From assembly GCF_001499995.1 (NCBI RefSeq), contig NZ_LQIU01000012.1:186001-250000 (forward strand): DNA of 64,000 nt, in the 5' to 3' direction. Positions 27,421-35,542 of the stretch are shown piece by piece. This DNA is from Mycobacterium sp. IS-1496 (GTDB lineage: Bacteria; Actinomycetota; Actinomycetes; Mycobacteriales; Mycobacteriaceae). How positions within the stretch are numbered: position 1 is the stretch's first letter; every line of letters starts with the position of its first letter. The translations under genes were made by a program, and so were the position numbers. Below the pieces are notes generated by a model that was given only the letters and a program-made list of their open reading frames with translations, was not told the origin of the DNA and made no database searches.

Positions 27421-27932
27421 TACCAGCCGGACGGGTCGCCGGTCTTCTGACCGTCCGCGGCCGCGACCGCCTTCGGTGTCTTGTCGTGGCCCGGGGTCAG
27501 CGCTTCGCGCGTCTCCTTCACCGACTCGATCGTCTTCTGCGGGCCCCGGATCCGGCGTACCTTCAGATATCCGAGCAGCGCCAGCAGCGCGGTCACCACC
27601 ACCATGACGCCGAAGACGATGAGGAACGACGCCCACCGCCACAGCCACGTGTCGAGCAGTTCGGCGGCGAAGAAGAAGAAGAAGAACGTCGAGTAGAACA
27701 GCACGACCAGCGCGGCGATGAAGAAGACGCTGCCGGTCAGCCCCTTCTTGACGTCACGGGTGATCTCGGCCTTGGCCAGTTCGACCTCGGCCCGCACCAG
27801 CGTCGACACCTGCGAGGTGGCGTCTTTGACCAGGTCGCCGATCGAGGGATCCGGCTTGGGCGCATGTGGATCCACCAGCGGGATCGATGTGACGGTGGTG
27901 GGCACGCCGTTCTTGCGATCGCCTCGGCTCAC
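27420..27932 (-). CDS. Phage-holin-superfamily membrane protein (Rv3669-like)
   Basis: A protein of about 170 residues. A cytoplasmic amphipathic region ('IGDLVKDATSQVSTLVRAEVELAKAEI') is followed by two transmembrane helices (about 60-85 and 95-120, including 'STFFFFFFAAELLD'). A Lys-rich tail ends it. This is the Actinobacterial holin-X/holin-III type used as a housekeeping membrane protein rather than in lysis. The GTG at 27932 has GGAGG eight bases upstream and is preferred to the GTG two codons earlier. It is coupled to ephE by a TAATG junction. Confidence 0.85.
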   Translation of the reverse strand: MSRGDRKNGVPTTVTSIPLVDPHAPKPDPSIGDLVKDATSQVSTLVRAEVELAKAEITRDVKKGLTGSVFFIAALVVLFYSTFFFFFFAAELLDTWLWRWASFLIVFGVMVVVTALLALLGYLKVRRIRGPQKTIESVKETREALTPGHDKTPKAVAAADGQKTGDPSGW

Positions 27933-28061
27933 GGACACTTCCTCCCGCTGTGATGTCAGTCGCGCTTCATGTTGCCATGTGGGGATCGGCTAAACGATTC
28001 CGCCCGACGATAGACTGACTTGATCATGAGGCGGGTCGGGCACGTCGATGGGGGAGACACA

Positions 28062-28784
28062 TTGGGTACCGGACACCGCCGACTGGCGCAGATCGTCGCG
28101 GGCTTCGCCGTCTGCACGGCCGTCAGCATCGCCGCTGCGCTCGCCACGGCCCCCATCGCGGCCGCCGCCGGCCCCGTCGTCCTCGGCGGTGGCTCGGGCA
28201 TCATCGTCAACGGTGAGTCCTTCTGCACGCTGACCGCCATCGGCAACGACAACCGCGGCAACCTGATCGGATTCACCTCGGCGCACTGCGGAGGACCCGG
28301 TGCGACGGTGTCGGCCGAGGGGGCGCAGGACGCGGGGATCCTCGGCACCATGGTCGCCGGCAACGAGGCGCTCGACTACGCGGTGATCCAGTTCGACCCG
28401 CAGAAGGTCACCCCGACCAACAACGTCAACGGTTTTCAGATCAACGGTCTCGGACCCGATCCCGCGTTCGGTCAGGTCGCCTGCAAGCTGGGCCGCACCA
28501 CCGGCTACTCGTGCGGCGTGACATGGGGCCCGGGTGAGGATCCGGGCACGATCGTCAACCAGGTGTGCGGTCAGCCCGGCGACTCGGGTGCGCCGGTCAC
28601 GGTCGACAACCGCCTCGTCGGCATGATCCACGGCGCCTACACCGAAGGTCTGCCCACGTGTGTCGTGAAGTACATCCCGCTGCACACCCCGGCGGTGACG
28701 ATGTCGTTCAACACCCAGCTGGCCGACATCGCCGCCAAGGGCCGGCCGGGTTCGGGATTCGTCCCGGTCGGCGCGGTGGCCTAG
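28062..28784 (+). CDS. Secreted trypsin-like serine protease (Rv3668c-like)
   Basis: About 240 residues. A classic signal peptide (RRLAQIVAGF... ending ATAPIAAAA) precedes an S1-type protease domain. The triad is His in SAHCGGP, Asp in 'EALDYAVIQFD' and Ser in GQPGDSGAPV; four cysteines suggest two disulfides. The TTG at 28062 is chosen because GGGGGAG lies five to six bases upstream and the signal peptide then starts normally. An ATG at 28026 is an alternative and would add 12 hydrophilic residues. TAGACT at 28011 is a possible -10. The substrate is unknown. Confidence 0.88.
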   Translation: MGTGHRRLAQIVAGFAVCTAVSIAAALATAPIAAAAGPVVLGGGSGIIVNGESFCTLTAIGNDNRGNLIGFTSAHCGGPGATVSAEGAQDAGILGTMVAGNEALDYAVIQFDPQKVTPTNNVNGFQINGLGPDPAFGQVACKLGRTTGYSCGVTWGPGEDPGTIVNQVCGQPGDSGAPVTVDNRLVGMIHGAYTEGLPTCVVKYIPLHTPAVTMSFNTQLADIAAKGRPGSGFVPVGAVA

Positions 28785-28806
28785 CTTTCCCGCGGCCGAC
28801 TGCGGA

Positions 28807-30771
28807 CTAGACCTCGGCCTTGCTGGCGCGGATCGCCTCGAACACGCCCGGGTCGACCAGTGTCGAGGTGTCGCCGAGTTCGCGGCCCTCGGCGACGTCG
28901 CGCAGCAGACGGCGCATGATCTTGCCGCTGCGGGTCTTCGGGAGTTCGGGCACCACGTGGATCTCCCGCGGGCGGGCGATCGGTGAGATCTCCTTGGACA
29001 CCTCGGCGCGCAGTTCCTCGACCATGTGCTCGTGCGGCTTGTCCGCGGCCGAGGATTCGAGGATCACGAACGCGCAGATCGCCTGTCCGGTGTGGTCGTC
29101 GGTGGCGCCGACAACGGCGGCTTCGGCCACGTGCGAGTGCCCCACGAGCGCCGACTCCACCTCCGCGGTCGAGATCCGGTGTCCGGACACGTTCATCACG
29201 TCGTCGATGCGGCCCAACACCCAGATGTTGCCGTCCGCGTCGTACCGCGCGCCGTCACCGGCGAAATACCAACCCTGCTCGGCGAATCGGGACCAGTAGG
29301 TGTCCTTGAAGCGCTGGGGGTCGTTCCAGATGCCGCGCAGCATCGCCGGCCAGGGCTGGTCGAGGACCAGATATCCGTTCGCCTGCTCACCGTGGTCGCT
29401 GCCGGGCGGGAGCTGATTACCGTCGTCGTCGACGATCTTGGCCGAGATGCCGGGCAGCGGCGTCATCGCCGAACCCGGTTTGGCCGCCGTGACACCCGGG
29501 AGCGGAGAGATCATGATCGCACCGGTCTCGGTCTGCCACCAGGTGTCCACGATCGGGGTCTTGTTGTCGCCGAACGCGTTTCGATACCACCGCCACGCCT
29601 CCGGGTTGATCGGCTCACCGACCGAACCGAGCAGCCGCAGACTCGACAGATCGTGGGCGTCGGGGATCGCGCGGCCGAGCTTCATGAACGTGCGGATCAG
29701 CGTCGGCGCGGTGTAGTAGATGGTGACGCCGTACTTCTCGATGACCTCGAAGTGCCGGTGCTCGGTCGGTGACGTCGGGGTGCCCTCGTAGACCACCTGG
29801 GTCACGCCGTTCGACAGTGGCCCGTAGACGATGTAGGTGTGGCCGGTGACCCAGCCGATGTCGGCGGTGCACCAGTAGACGTCGCTGTCGGGTTTCACGT
29901 CGAACACGTTGTAGTGCGTGTACGACGACTGCACGAGGAAGCCGCCGGTGGTGTGCATGATGCCCTTGGGCTTGCCCGTGGTGCCCGAGGTGTAGAGCAG
30001 GAACAGCGGGTGCTCGGAGTCGAAGGCCTCGGGGGTGTGCTCGGCGGACGCGCCGTCGACGGTCTCGTGCCACCACAGGTCGCGCCCGTCGGTCCACGAG
30101 ATGTCGATCCCGGTGCGCCGCACCACCAGGACGTGTTCGATCGAGGGCTGACCGTCGACGGCCTCGTCGACCGCTTCCTTCAGAGAGGCGGCCTTGCCGC
30201 GACGGTACTGGCCGTCGGTGGTGATGACGAGTTTGGCTTCGGCGTCCTCGATACGTGCCTTGAGCGCGGAGGCCGAGAACCCGGCGAACACCACGGAGTG
30301 CATGACACCCAACCGTGCGCAGGCCAGCATCGCCACGATCGCCTCGGGCACCATCGGCATGTAGATGGCCACCCGGTCGCCGGCCGCCAGGCCCAGGTCG
30401 GTCAGCGCGTTGGCCGCCTTGCACACCTCGTCCTTGAGTTCGGCGTAGGTCAGGGTGCGCGAGTCGCCGACGGGCTCACCCTCCCAGTGGATCGCCACGC
30501 GATTGCCGTTGCCGGCCTCGACGTGCCGGTCGACGCAGTTGTAGGCGACGTTGATCTTGCCGCCGACGAACCACTTCGCGAACGGTGCGTCCGACCAGTC
30601 CAGCACCTCGGTGAACGGGGTGTCCCACGACAACCGCTCGGCCTGCTTGCCCCAGAAGGCGAGTCGGTCCTCCTCGGCTTCGCGGTACATCTCCGCTCCG
30701 GCGTTCGCCTGCTCGGCGAACTCGGCGGGCGGCGGGTAGCTGGACGGGACTTCGGTGTGCACCTCGGACAT
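28807..30771 (-). CDS. acs: Acetyl-CoA synthetase
   Basis: A 654-residue AMP-forming acyl-CoA synthetase. The nucleotide loop YTSGTTGKPKG, 'VDTWWQTETGA' and the hinge region 'GRIDDVMNVSGHRIST' are intact. The C-terminal PKTRSGKIMRR carries the catalytic lysine that mycobacterial protein acetyltransferases modify to switch the enzyme off. It turns acetate, ATP and CoA into acetyl-CoA. MSEVHTEVP at 30771 is the start; 12 upstream codons look non-coding. A palindromic Crp-like site begins four bases before the start codon, and in M. tuberculosis the acetylation of this enzyme is itself cAMP-dependent. Confidence 0.95.
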   Translation of the reverse strand: MSEVHTEVPSSYPPPAEFAEQANAGAEMYREAEEDRLAFWGKQAERLSWDTPFTEVLDWSDAPFAKWFVGGKINVAYNCVDRHVEAGNGNRVAIHWEGEPVGDSRTLTYAELKDEVCKAANALTDLGLAAGDRVAIYMPMVPEAIVAMLACARLGVMHSVVFAGFSASALKARIEDAEAKLVITTDGQYRRGKAASLKEAVDEAVDGQPSIEHVLVVRRTGIDISWTDGRDLWWHETVDGASAEHTPEAFDSEHPLFLLYTSGTTGKPKGIMHTTGGFLVQSSYTHYNVFDVKPDSDVYWCTADIGWVTGHTYIVYGPLSNGVTQVVYEGTPTSPTEHRHFEVIEKYGVTIYYTAPTLIRTFMKLGRAIPDAHDLSSLRLLGSVGEPINPEAWRWYRNAFGDNKTPIVDTWWQTETGAIMISPLPGVTAAKPGSAMTPLPGISAKIVDDDGNQLPPGSDHGEQANGYLVLDQPWPAMLRGIWNDPQRFKDTYWSRFAEQGWYFAGDGARYDADGNIWVLGRIDDVMNVSGHRISTAEVESALVGHSHVAEAAVVGATDDHTGQAICAFVILESSAADKPHEHMVEELRAEVSKEISPIARPREIHVVPELPKTRSGKIMRRLLRDVAEGRELGDTSTLVDPGVFEAIRASKAEV

Positions 30772-30774
30772 GGG

Positions 30775-30790
30775 TGTGAGCGTAGTCACC
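30775..30790. promoter_or_regulatory. Crp-like binding site at the acs start
   Basis: TGTGAGCGTAGTCACC matches TGTGA-N6-TCACA at nine of ten conserved positions and extends to GGGTG/CACCC outer arms. It lies four bases before the acs ATG, so bound Crp would probably act as a roadblock or repressor on acs unless the transcript begins within it. Confidence 0.55.
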
Positions 30791-30897
30791 CGACGTGAAC
30801 TACACATCGAGACCTCACATCACCACCTGCGGACGGCCGATTGCGTGCGACGAGCGTCGGGAATCCGCGGCCCAGCGGTCGACTACGGTGGGCAGCC

Positions 30898-31629
30898 ATG
30901 ACCGATCCGCTGGCCCCCCTCGTCGAGCTACCCGGAGTGGCCGAGGCCAGCGACGAGGCCCGCACCGCGCTGGGGCAGGCACATCGACACAAGACCAACC
31001 TGCGCGGCTGGCCGGCCACGGCCGCCGAGGCGGCGCTGCGGGCGGCGCGGGCGTCGTCGGTGCTCGACGGTGGATCACTGCAACTGGCCGAGACCGGTGA
31101 GCCCGATCCGGTGCTGGCCGGTGCGCTGCGGGTCTCGCAGGCGCTGGAGGGGGGTGCGACCGCGCTGGTCGACGTGTGGCAGCGCGCCCCGCTGCAGGCA
31201 CTCGCCCGGCTGCATTCGTTGGCGGCCGCCGACCTCACCGACGACGAACACCTCGGTCGGCCCCGCGCGGACGCCGGCGTCGGCAGGCGTCTGGAGCTGC
31301 TTGTCGGGATCCTCACCGGAGGCTCCCGGGCACCGGCCCCCGTGCTCGCCGCCGTCGCACACGGCGAACTGCTGACGTTGGCGCCGTTCGGCACTGCCGA
31401 CGGCGTCGTGGCCAGGGGAGTGTCGCGCTTGGTGACGATCACCAGCGGGCTGGATCCGCACGGTCTCGGAGTGCCCGAGGTGTACTGGATGCGCCAGTCC
31501 GGGGACTATCAGGCCGCCGCACGCGGGTTCGCATCCGGGACACCCGACGGGCTCACCGCGTGGTTGCTGCTGAGTTGCCGGGCGCTGCACGAGGGGGCTC
31601 GCGAGGCCCTGCAGATCGCTTCGGGATGA
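30898..31629 (+). CDS. Degenerate Fic-like protein (Rv3662c-like)
   Basis: A 243-residue all-helical protein. 'ARASSVLDGGSLQL' resembles the inhibitory or N-terminal Fic segment. 'LARLHSLAAADLTDDEHLGRPR' resembles the helix before the active site. Where the catalytic HPFxDGNGRxxR should be, the sequence reads APFGTADGVVARGVSR: the histidine is alanine and the glycine-Asn core is altered. AMP transfer is therefore unlikely, and a binding or scaffold role is more probable. The family is commonly labelled oxidoreductase without evidence. TACGGT eight bases before the ATG suggests a near-leaderless start. It is convergent with Ms1 RNA. Confidence 0.75.
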   Translation: MTDPLAPLVELPGVAEASDEARTALGQAHRHKTNLRGWPATAAEAALRAARASSVLDGGSLQLAETGEPDPVLAGALRVSQALEGGATALVDVWQRAPLQALARLHSLAAADLTDDEHLGRPRADAGVGRRLELLVGILTGGSRAPAPVLAAVAHGELLTLAPFGTADGVVARGVSRLVTITSGLDPHGLGVPEVYWMRQSGDYQAAARGFASGTPDGLTAWLLLSCRALHEGAREALQIASG

Positions 31630-31686
31630 CCTCCCAGCAACGCGAAGCGGGCGACGATCCGATCCGAGTTCGGCTCGCCGCCCGCT

Positions 31687-31995
31687 AGCACGGACTCCGG
31701 TTACCAAGCGTGCTGTGGGGGTTGCGTGGGCTGGCCTCGGCGTCAGTGCGATGCGCTTCGATGGACTTCTCCACCCAAAGAGTCGTCGTCATCGTCCGCT
31801 TTTCGCAATTACGCAGGCCCGCAACACTTTTGCCTATTCCGCGGCATGTGCTCCGCGTGGGTGCCGGGTTCCGTGCTGGGTTGCCTGGCTTGGGAGGTGT
31901 CGCCTTCTCTTCCGGTGACATCTTGGCCTCGTCAGGCTTCCGTGCCTCCTTTGTACTCCGTGACGGCCGCCACATCAAGGCCGACACCGGCCCGA
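31687..31995 (-). ncRNA. Ms1 RNA (MTS2823 homologue), RNA polymerase-binding
   Basis: The roughly 400-base gap between the Fic-like gene and the HAD phosphatase gene has no plausible protein. It is exactly where M. tuberculosis MTS2823 and M. smegmatis Ms1 lie (between Rv3661 and Rv3662c, same strand as Rv3661). An AACGAT box at 32007-32002 would start transcription near 31995. The 3' boundary is set at a hairpin with AGCACG/CGTGCT arms (31687-31714). The expected length, about 300 bases, agrees. CACGGA near the 5' end can pair with TCCGTG near the 3' end, closing the molecule. Ms1 binds core RNA polymerase in stationary phase. Ends are estimates. Confidence 0.8.
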
Positions 31996-32030
31996 TTCCC
32001 GATCGTTACGGCCTACGCCTCAGCAACCCG

Positions 32031-32888
32031 TCAGAGCGCGAAGCGGCGGAGCAGCGAATACGTCAGCGCGCCGGCGGCCAGCGCGCTCATCCCGACCGCC
32101 GCGGTGGTGGCGACCGCGGCACCCGACGGGGCGGGGATCCGGTCGCGCAGCGACACCGGCCGGGTGAAGGTCTGCACCGGCCAGCCCCTGGCGGCGGCCT
32201 CCTTGCGCAGCGCGCGGTCGGGGTTGACCACCGTCGGATGGCCGACCGCCGACAGCATCGGCAGATCGGTGATCGAATCGGAGTAGGCGTAGCAGTGCTC
32301 GAGCGCGTATCCCTCGCGCGCCGCCAGCGCGCGGATGGCCTCGACCTTGCCCTCGCCGTAGCAGTAGAAGGCGATCTCCCCGGTGTAGCGCCCGTCTTCG
32401 ACGACCATCCGGGTCGCCATCGCATGGGTGGCGCCCAGTGCGCGGGCGATCGGCGCCACGATCTCCTCACCGGACGCCGACACGACGACCACGTCGCGGC
32501 CGCAGAGTTTGTGGTCGGCGATCAGGTCGGCCGCCTCGGCGAAGACCAGAGGATCGACGATGTCGTGCAGCGTCTCGCCGACGATGGACTTGATCTGCTC
32601 GACGTCCCAGCCGGTGCACATGTTCGTCACGTAGGACCGCATGCGGTCCATCTGGTCGTGGTCGGCGCCCGACATCAGAAAGAAGAACTGCGCGTAGGTC
32701 GACTTGAGCACGGCTCGCCGGTTCAGCAGGCCCTGATCGAAGAAAGGTTTGCTGAAAGCCAATGTGCTCGACTTCGCAATGACCGTCTTGTCAAGATCGA
32801 AAAACGCGGCGGTGCGCACCGGGTGATCGGGCGACGAGACCGCTCGTCGGTCGCTCGGCGACTCGGCGTCCTGCTCAGATGCGCTCAC
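32031..32888 (-). CDS. HAD-IB phosphatase with C-terminal membrane helix (Rv3661-like)
   Basis: A 285-residue HAD-superfamily protein of the SerB-like IB subclass. Motif I is AFFDLDKTVI (Asp-x-Asp nucleophile), motif II is 'VVVVSASGEEI' and motif III/IV is 'GEGKVEAIRAL' with 'YAYSDSITDLPML'. A C-terminal hydrophobic stretch (about residues 255-278) can anchor it to the membrane. The substrate is unknown; relatives include phosphoserine and lipid phosphatases. The GTG at 32888 (VSASEQDAES) is the start, since 17 upstream residues look non-coding. It sits between Ms1 RNA and 6C RNA. Confidence 0.88.
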   Translation of the reverse strand: MSASEQDAESPSDRRAVSSPDHPVRTAAFFDLDKTVIAKSSTLAFSKPFFDQGLLNRRAVLKSTYAQFFFLMSGADHDQMDRMRSYVTNMCTGWDVEQIKSIVGETLHDIVDPLVFAEAADLIADHKLCGRDVVVVSASGEEIVAPIARALGATHAMATRMVVEDGRYTGEIAFYCYGEGKVEAIRALAAREGYALEHCYAYSDSITDLPMLSAVGHPTVVNPDRALRKEAAARGWPVQTFTRPVSLRDRIPAPSGAAVATTAAVGMSALAAGALTYSLLRRFAL

Positions 32889-33011
32889 GTGGCCAGCATA
32901 AACACGAAGGCCGTGACATCCGGGGGGCCAGGCGTACAAAATGGCAGATCACGACACGTGTCTGAACGCGCAGTTTTCTCACGAATCACTCATGACAAAC
33001 GCCTCTGGGAC

Positions 33012-33042
33012 TTGCATTCCGTGGCCGTACCGTGTGTATAGT
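33012..33042 (+). promoter_or_regulatory. Promoter of 6C RNA
   Basis: TTGCAT at 33012-33017 and TATAGT at 33037-33042 with a 19-base spacer. TATAGT is the strongest -10 in this region and predicts a start near 33049-33050, at the 5' edge of the first RNA hairpin. Confidence 0.65.
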
Positions 33043-33049
33043 GGGCGTT

Positions 33050-33147
33050 ACCCGGGTTATGCCGGGTGTGCATCAGCCCGACCCCCCGGGGCTGATACAC
33101 GACGACCTCCGCCTCCTCCCCCCCCCTGGCGGGGGTCGTCCCTTTTT
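33050..33147 (+). ncRNA. 6C small RNA (B11 / ncRv13660A homologue)
   Basis: About 98 bases with three stems. The first, ACCCGG/CCGGGT, is short. The second pairs ATCAGCCC with GGGCTGAT and exposes a loop with exactly six cytosines (33082-33087). The third is a 13-bp terminator stem (33101-33113 with 33128-33140, one G-U pair) whose loop carries nine cytosines, followed by TTTTT. C-rich loops on two hairpins define the actinobacterial 6C RNA family, and the position between the Rv3660c- and Rv3661-like genes is the conserved one. 6C pairs with G-rich ribosome sites of target mRNAs through its loops. Confidence 0.92.
33101..33147 (+). terminator. Intrinsic terminator of 6C RNA
   Basis: A 13-bp stem GACGACCTCCGCC/GGCGGGGGTCGTC followed by CC and five T. 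This is the only textbook T-run terminator noticed in the window. Confidence 0.88.
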
Positions 33148-33228
33148 CGGGGGTTGCATTCGCATTCGGGATAACTCATTTCGAGACCGAAACGTTGCCG
33201 AACTGACATCCAGAGCCCCGTCGGCCAG

Positions 33229-33255
33229 TTGTCCACAGTTGCTGGTTCATCCACA
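33229..33255 (+). promoter_or_regulatory. Pair of DnaA-box-like sequences upstream of ssd
   Basis: TTGTCCACA at 33229-33237 equals the mycobacterial DnaA consensus as I recall it, and TCATCCACA at 33247-33255 differs at two positions. Both have the same orientation, 18 bases apart, about 65-90 bases before the ssd start. Confidence 0.35.
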
Positions 33256-33317
33256 GGTGGTAGCGGAACAGGCGTCGGCCGGCGTTCCGTTGCCGGCCCG
33301 CGCGGCACAGTTGGGCC

Positions 33318-34379
33318 ATGACCACCCCAGGTGTGCTCGTGATGCTGAGCGGTCCGGCCCTGCGCGACGACGTCGACCGCATCGCCGCGGCGGCGTCGGT
33401 CGCGGTGGTCCACACCGCCCAACCGTCGAGCCGGAAGGGCTGGTGCGCCGCGGCGGCCGTCCTCCTCGACGAGCAGACGGCCCGGCGGTGCGCCGAACAG
33501 GCACTCCCCAGGCGCGACCGGGTCATCCTCATCGCGCACGCCCCGCTCGACGAGGACCACTGGCACGCCGCGATCACCGTGGGCGCGCAGCGGGTGCTGA
33601 CGCTGCCCGAGCAGGAGGGTGAGCTGGTCGTGCTGCTCGCCGACGCCGTCGACGCGGTGCGCGAGGACGCCCAGCAGGGGCCCGTCGCCGCTGTCGTGGC
33701 CGGTCGGGGCGGTGCGGGAGCATCCGTACTCGCCGCGGCGCTCGCGCTGTCCGCTCCCGACGCGCTGCTCGTCGACGTCGATCCGTGGAGTGGCGGGCTT
33801 GACCTGCTCCTGGGTGCCGAGACGACGGCAGGCCTGCGCTGGCCGGACCTGTCCCTGCGGGGCGGCCGGCTCGCCTACCCGTCACTGCGCGACGCTCTGC
33901 CCCGGCACGGCGGCGTGACCCTGCTGGCCAATGGGCGCGGCGCAGCGGAGATCGAGCCGACCGCGCTGGCCTCGGTGGTCGAGGCGGGCAGCCGTGGCGG
34001 TGCGACGGTGGTGTGCGACGTGCCTCGTCGCTCGACCTCGGCCGCGGAGGTCGCGCTCGACGCCGCCGACCTGGTGATCGTGATCGTCACGGCCGAGGTC
34101 CGCGCCTGTGCGGCGGCAGGCGCGATGGTGCCGTGGCTGTCGGCGATCAACCCGAACGTCGGCCTGGTGGTTCGCGGGCCGGCGCCGGGCGGTTTGCGCG
34201 CGTCGGAGGTGGCGCGGTCGGTCGGGCTGCCGCTGCTGGCCGCGATGCGACCACAACCCGGTGTGGCCGAGGCGCTCGAACGCGGCGGCCTGCGCATCTC
34301 CGGACGGTCCCCACTGGCGGCCGCCGCGCGCCGGGTGCTGACCGTGCTGCACCGTCATCCCGCGGAGGCGGCGGCGTGA
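33318..34379 (+). CDS. ssd: Ssd, MinD/CpaE-like septum-site protein at the head of the tad operon
   Basis: A 353-residue MinD/CpaE-like protein. The position of the P-loop is recognisable, but it reads VAGRGGAGASVLAAALAL: both lysines of the deviant Walker A motif are lost, so ATP binding is doubtful. An N-terminal receiver-like region (about residues 1-120) precedes it, as in CpaE/TadZ. In M. tuberculosis the counterpart Rv3660c (Ssd) inhibits septum formation when overproduced. Gene position suggests it is the TadZ-like pilus-localisation protein of the operon. It ends in a GTGA overlap with tadA. Confidence 0.88.
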   Translation: MTTPGVLVMLSGPALRDDVDRIAAAASVAVVHTAQPSSRKGWCAAAAVLLDEQTARRCAEQALPRRDRVILIAHAPLDEDHWHAAITVGAQRVLTLPEQEGELVVLLADAVDAVREDAQQGPVAAVVAGRGGAGASVLAAALALSAPDALLVDVDPWSGGLDLLLGAETTAGLRWPDLSLRGGRLAYPSLRDALPRHGGVTLLANGRGAAEIEPTALASVVEAGSRGGATVVCDVPRRSTSAAEVALDAADLVIVIVTAEVRACAAAGAMVPWLSAINPNVGLVVRGPAPGGLRASEVARSVGLPLLAAMRPQPGVAEALERGGLRISGRSPLAAAARRVLTVLHRHPAEAAA

Positions 34380-35542
34380 CGGCATCGCTGATCGACCGGG
34401 TGCGCGAGCGGCTCGCCGCCGAAGCGTCCCCACTGAACCCTGCGGTCGTCGCGGCCGCCATCCGGGCCGAATCGGGCGGCGTGCTCGGTGACACCGAGGT
34501 GCTCACCAATCTGCGTGCGTTGCAGACGGAACTGACCGGCGCCGGCCCTCTCGAACCCCTGCTCTGCGCCGACGGCACCACCGATGTCCTGGTCACCGCG
34601 CCGGACGCCGTGTGGGTCGACGACGGGCAGGGGCTGCGCCGCACGGCGGTCCGGTTCACCGACGAAGGCGCCGTGCGTCGCCTCGCGCAGCGGCTGGCGC
34701 TGGCCGCCGGTCGGCGCCTCGACGAGGCCCAGCCGTGGGTCGACGGTCAACTGCAGGGGCTGGGCACCGGCGAGTTCACCGTGCGCCTGCATGCCGTCCT
34801 CCCGCCGGTCGCGGCCGCCGGTACGTGCCTGTCCCTGCGGGTGCTGCGTCCGGCTTCCCAGGATCTCGCCGCCCTCGTCGGCGCGGGGACTATCGCCGAC
34901 GCGGCGTTCCCGCTGCTCCGTGACGTCATCGACGCCCGGCTGGCGTTTTTGATCAGCGGTGGTACCGGGGCGGGAAAGACGACACTGCTCGCGGCCGCTC
35001 TCGGCGCCGTCGCGCCCCACGAGCGGATCGTCTGCGTCGAGGACGCCGCAGAACTGGCACCCCGGCATCCACACGTGGTGAAACTCGTCGCCCGCGGCGC
35101 CAACGTCGAGGGGGTCGGTGAGGTGACGGTGCGGGAACTCGTGCGCCAGGCACTGCGGATGCGGCCCGACCGGATCGTCGTCGGCGAGGTCCGCGGCGCG
35201 GAGGTGGTCGACCTGCTCGCCGCGCTCAACACCGGTCACGACGGCGGTGCGGGCACCGTGCACGCCAACAATCCCGCCGAGGTCCCGGCCCGGATGGAGG
35301 CGCTCGGCGCAGTGGGCGGGCTCAGCAGCCCGGTGTTGCACAGCCAGTTGGCGGCCGCGGTGCAGGTGCTGCTGCACGTTTCTCGCGACGGCACCGGGAT
35401 CCGCCGGCTCACGGAGATCGCGGTACTGCGGCCGCACGACGACGGCCGCGTCCGGGTGGTCCCGGCATGGCGGACCGGTCGTGGACTCGACGCCGGTGCG
35501 GAGGAGCTTCGCGGCCTGGTGTCGTCGAGGAGGACTGCATGA
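34376..35542 (+). CDS. tadA: TadA/CpaF-type secretion ATPase
   Basis: A 388-residue type II/IV secretion ATPase. Walker A is SGGTGAGKTTLL (near residue 200), followed by the Asp box 'ERIVCVEDAAEL', Walker B 'RIVVGEVRGAEVVDLL' and the His box 'GHDGGAGTVHANNP'. Cytoplasmic hexamers of this type power assembly of Flp pili. The GTG at 34376 overlaps the ssd stop. The start is chosen because the preceding 120 codons of the open frame are antisense-like, non-coding composition. Its own stop overlaps the ATG of tadB. Position Rv3659c. Confidence 0.93.
   Translation: MTASLIDRVRERLAAEASPLNPAVVAAAIRAESGGVLGDTEVLTNLRALQTELTGAGPLEPLLCADGTTDVLVTAPDAVWVDDGQGLRRTAVRFTDEGAVRRLAQRLALAAGRRLDEAQPWVDGQLQGLGTGEFTVRLHAVLPPVAAAGTCLSLRVLRPASQDLAALVGAGTIADAAFPLLRDVIDARLAFLISGGTGAGKTTLLAAALGAVAPHERIVCVEDAAELAPRHPHVVKLVARGANVEGVGEVTVRELVRQALRMRPDRIVVGEVRGAEVVDLLAALNTGHDGGAGTVHANNPAEVPARMEALGAVGGLSSPVLHSQLAAAVQVLLHVSRDGTGIRRLTEIAVLRPHDDGRVRVVPAWRTGRGLDAGAEELRGLVSSRRTA

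Noticed and set aside
31710..33041. A 443-codon open frame across Ms1 RNA and the HAD phosphatase gene on the plus strand
   Set aside because: Low-quality composition, antisense to the phosphatase gene, and it spans the Ms1 locus.
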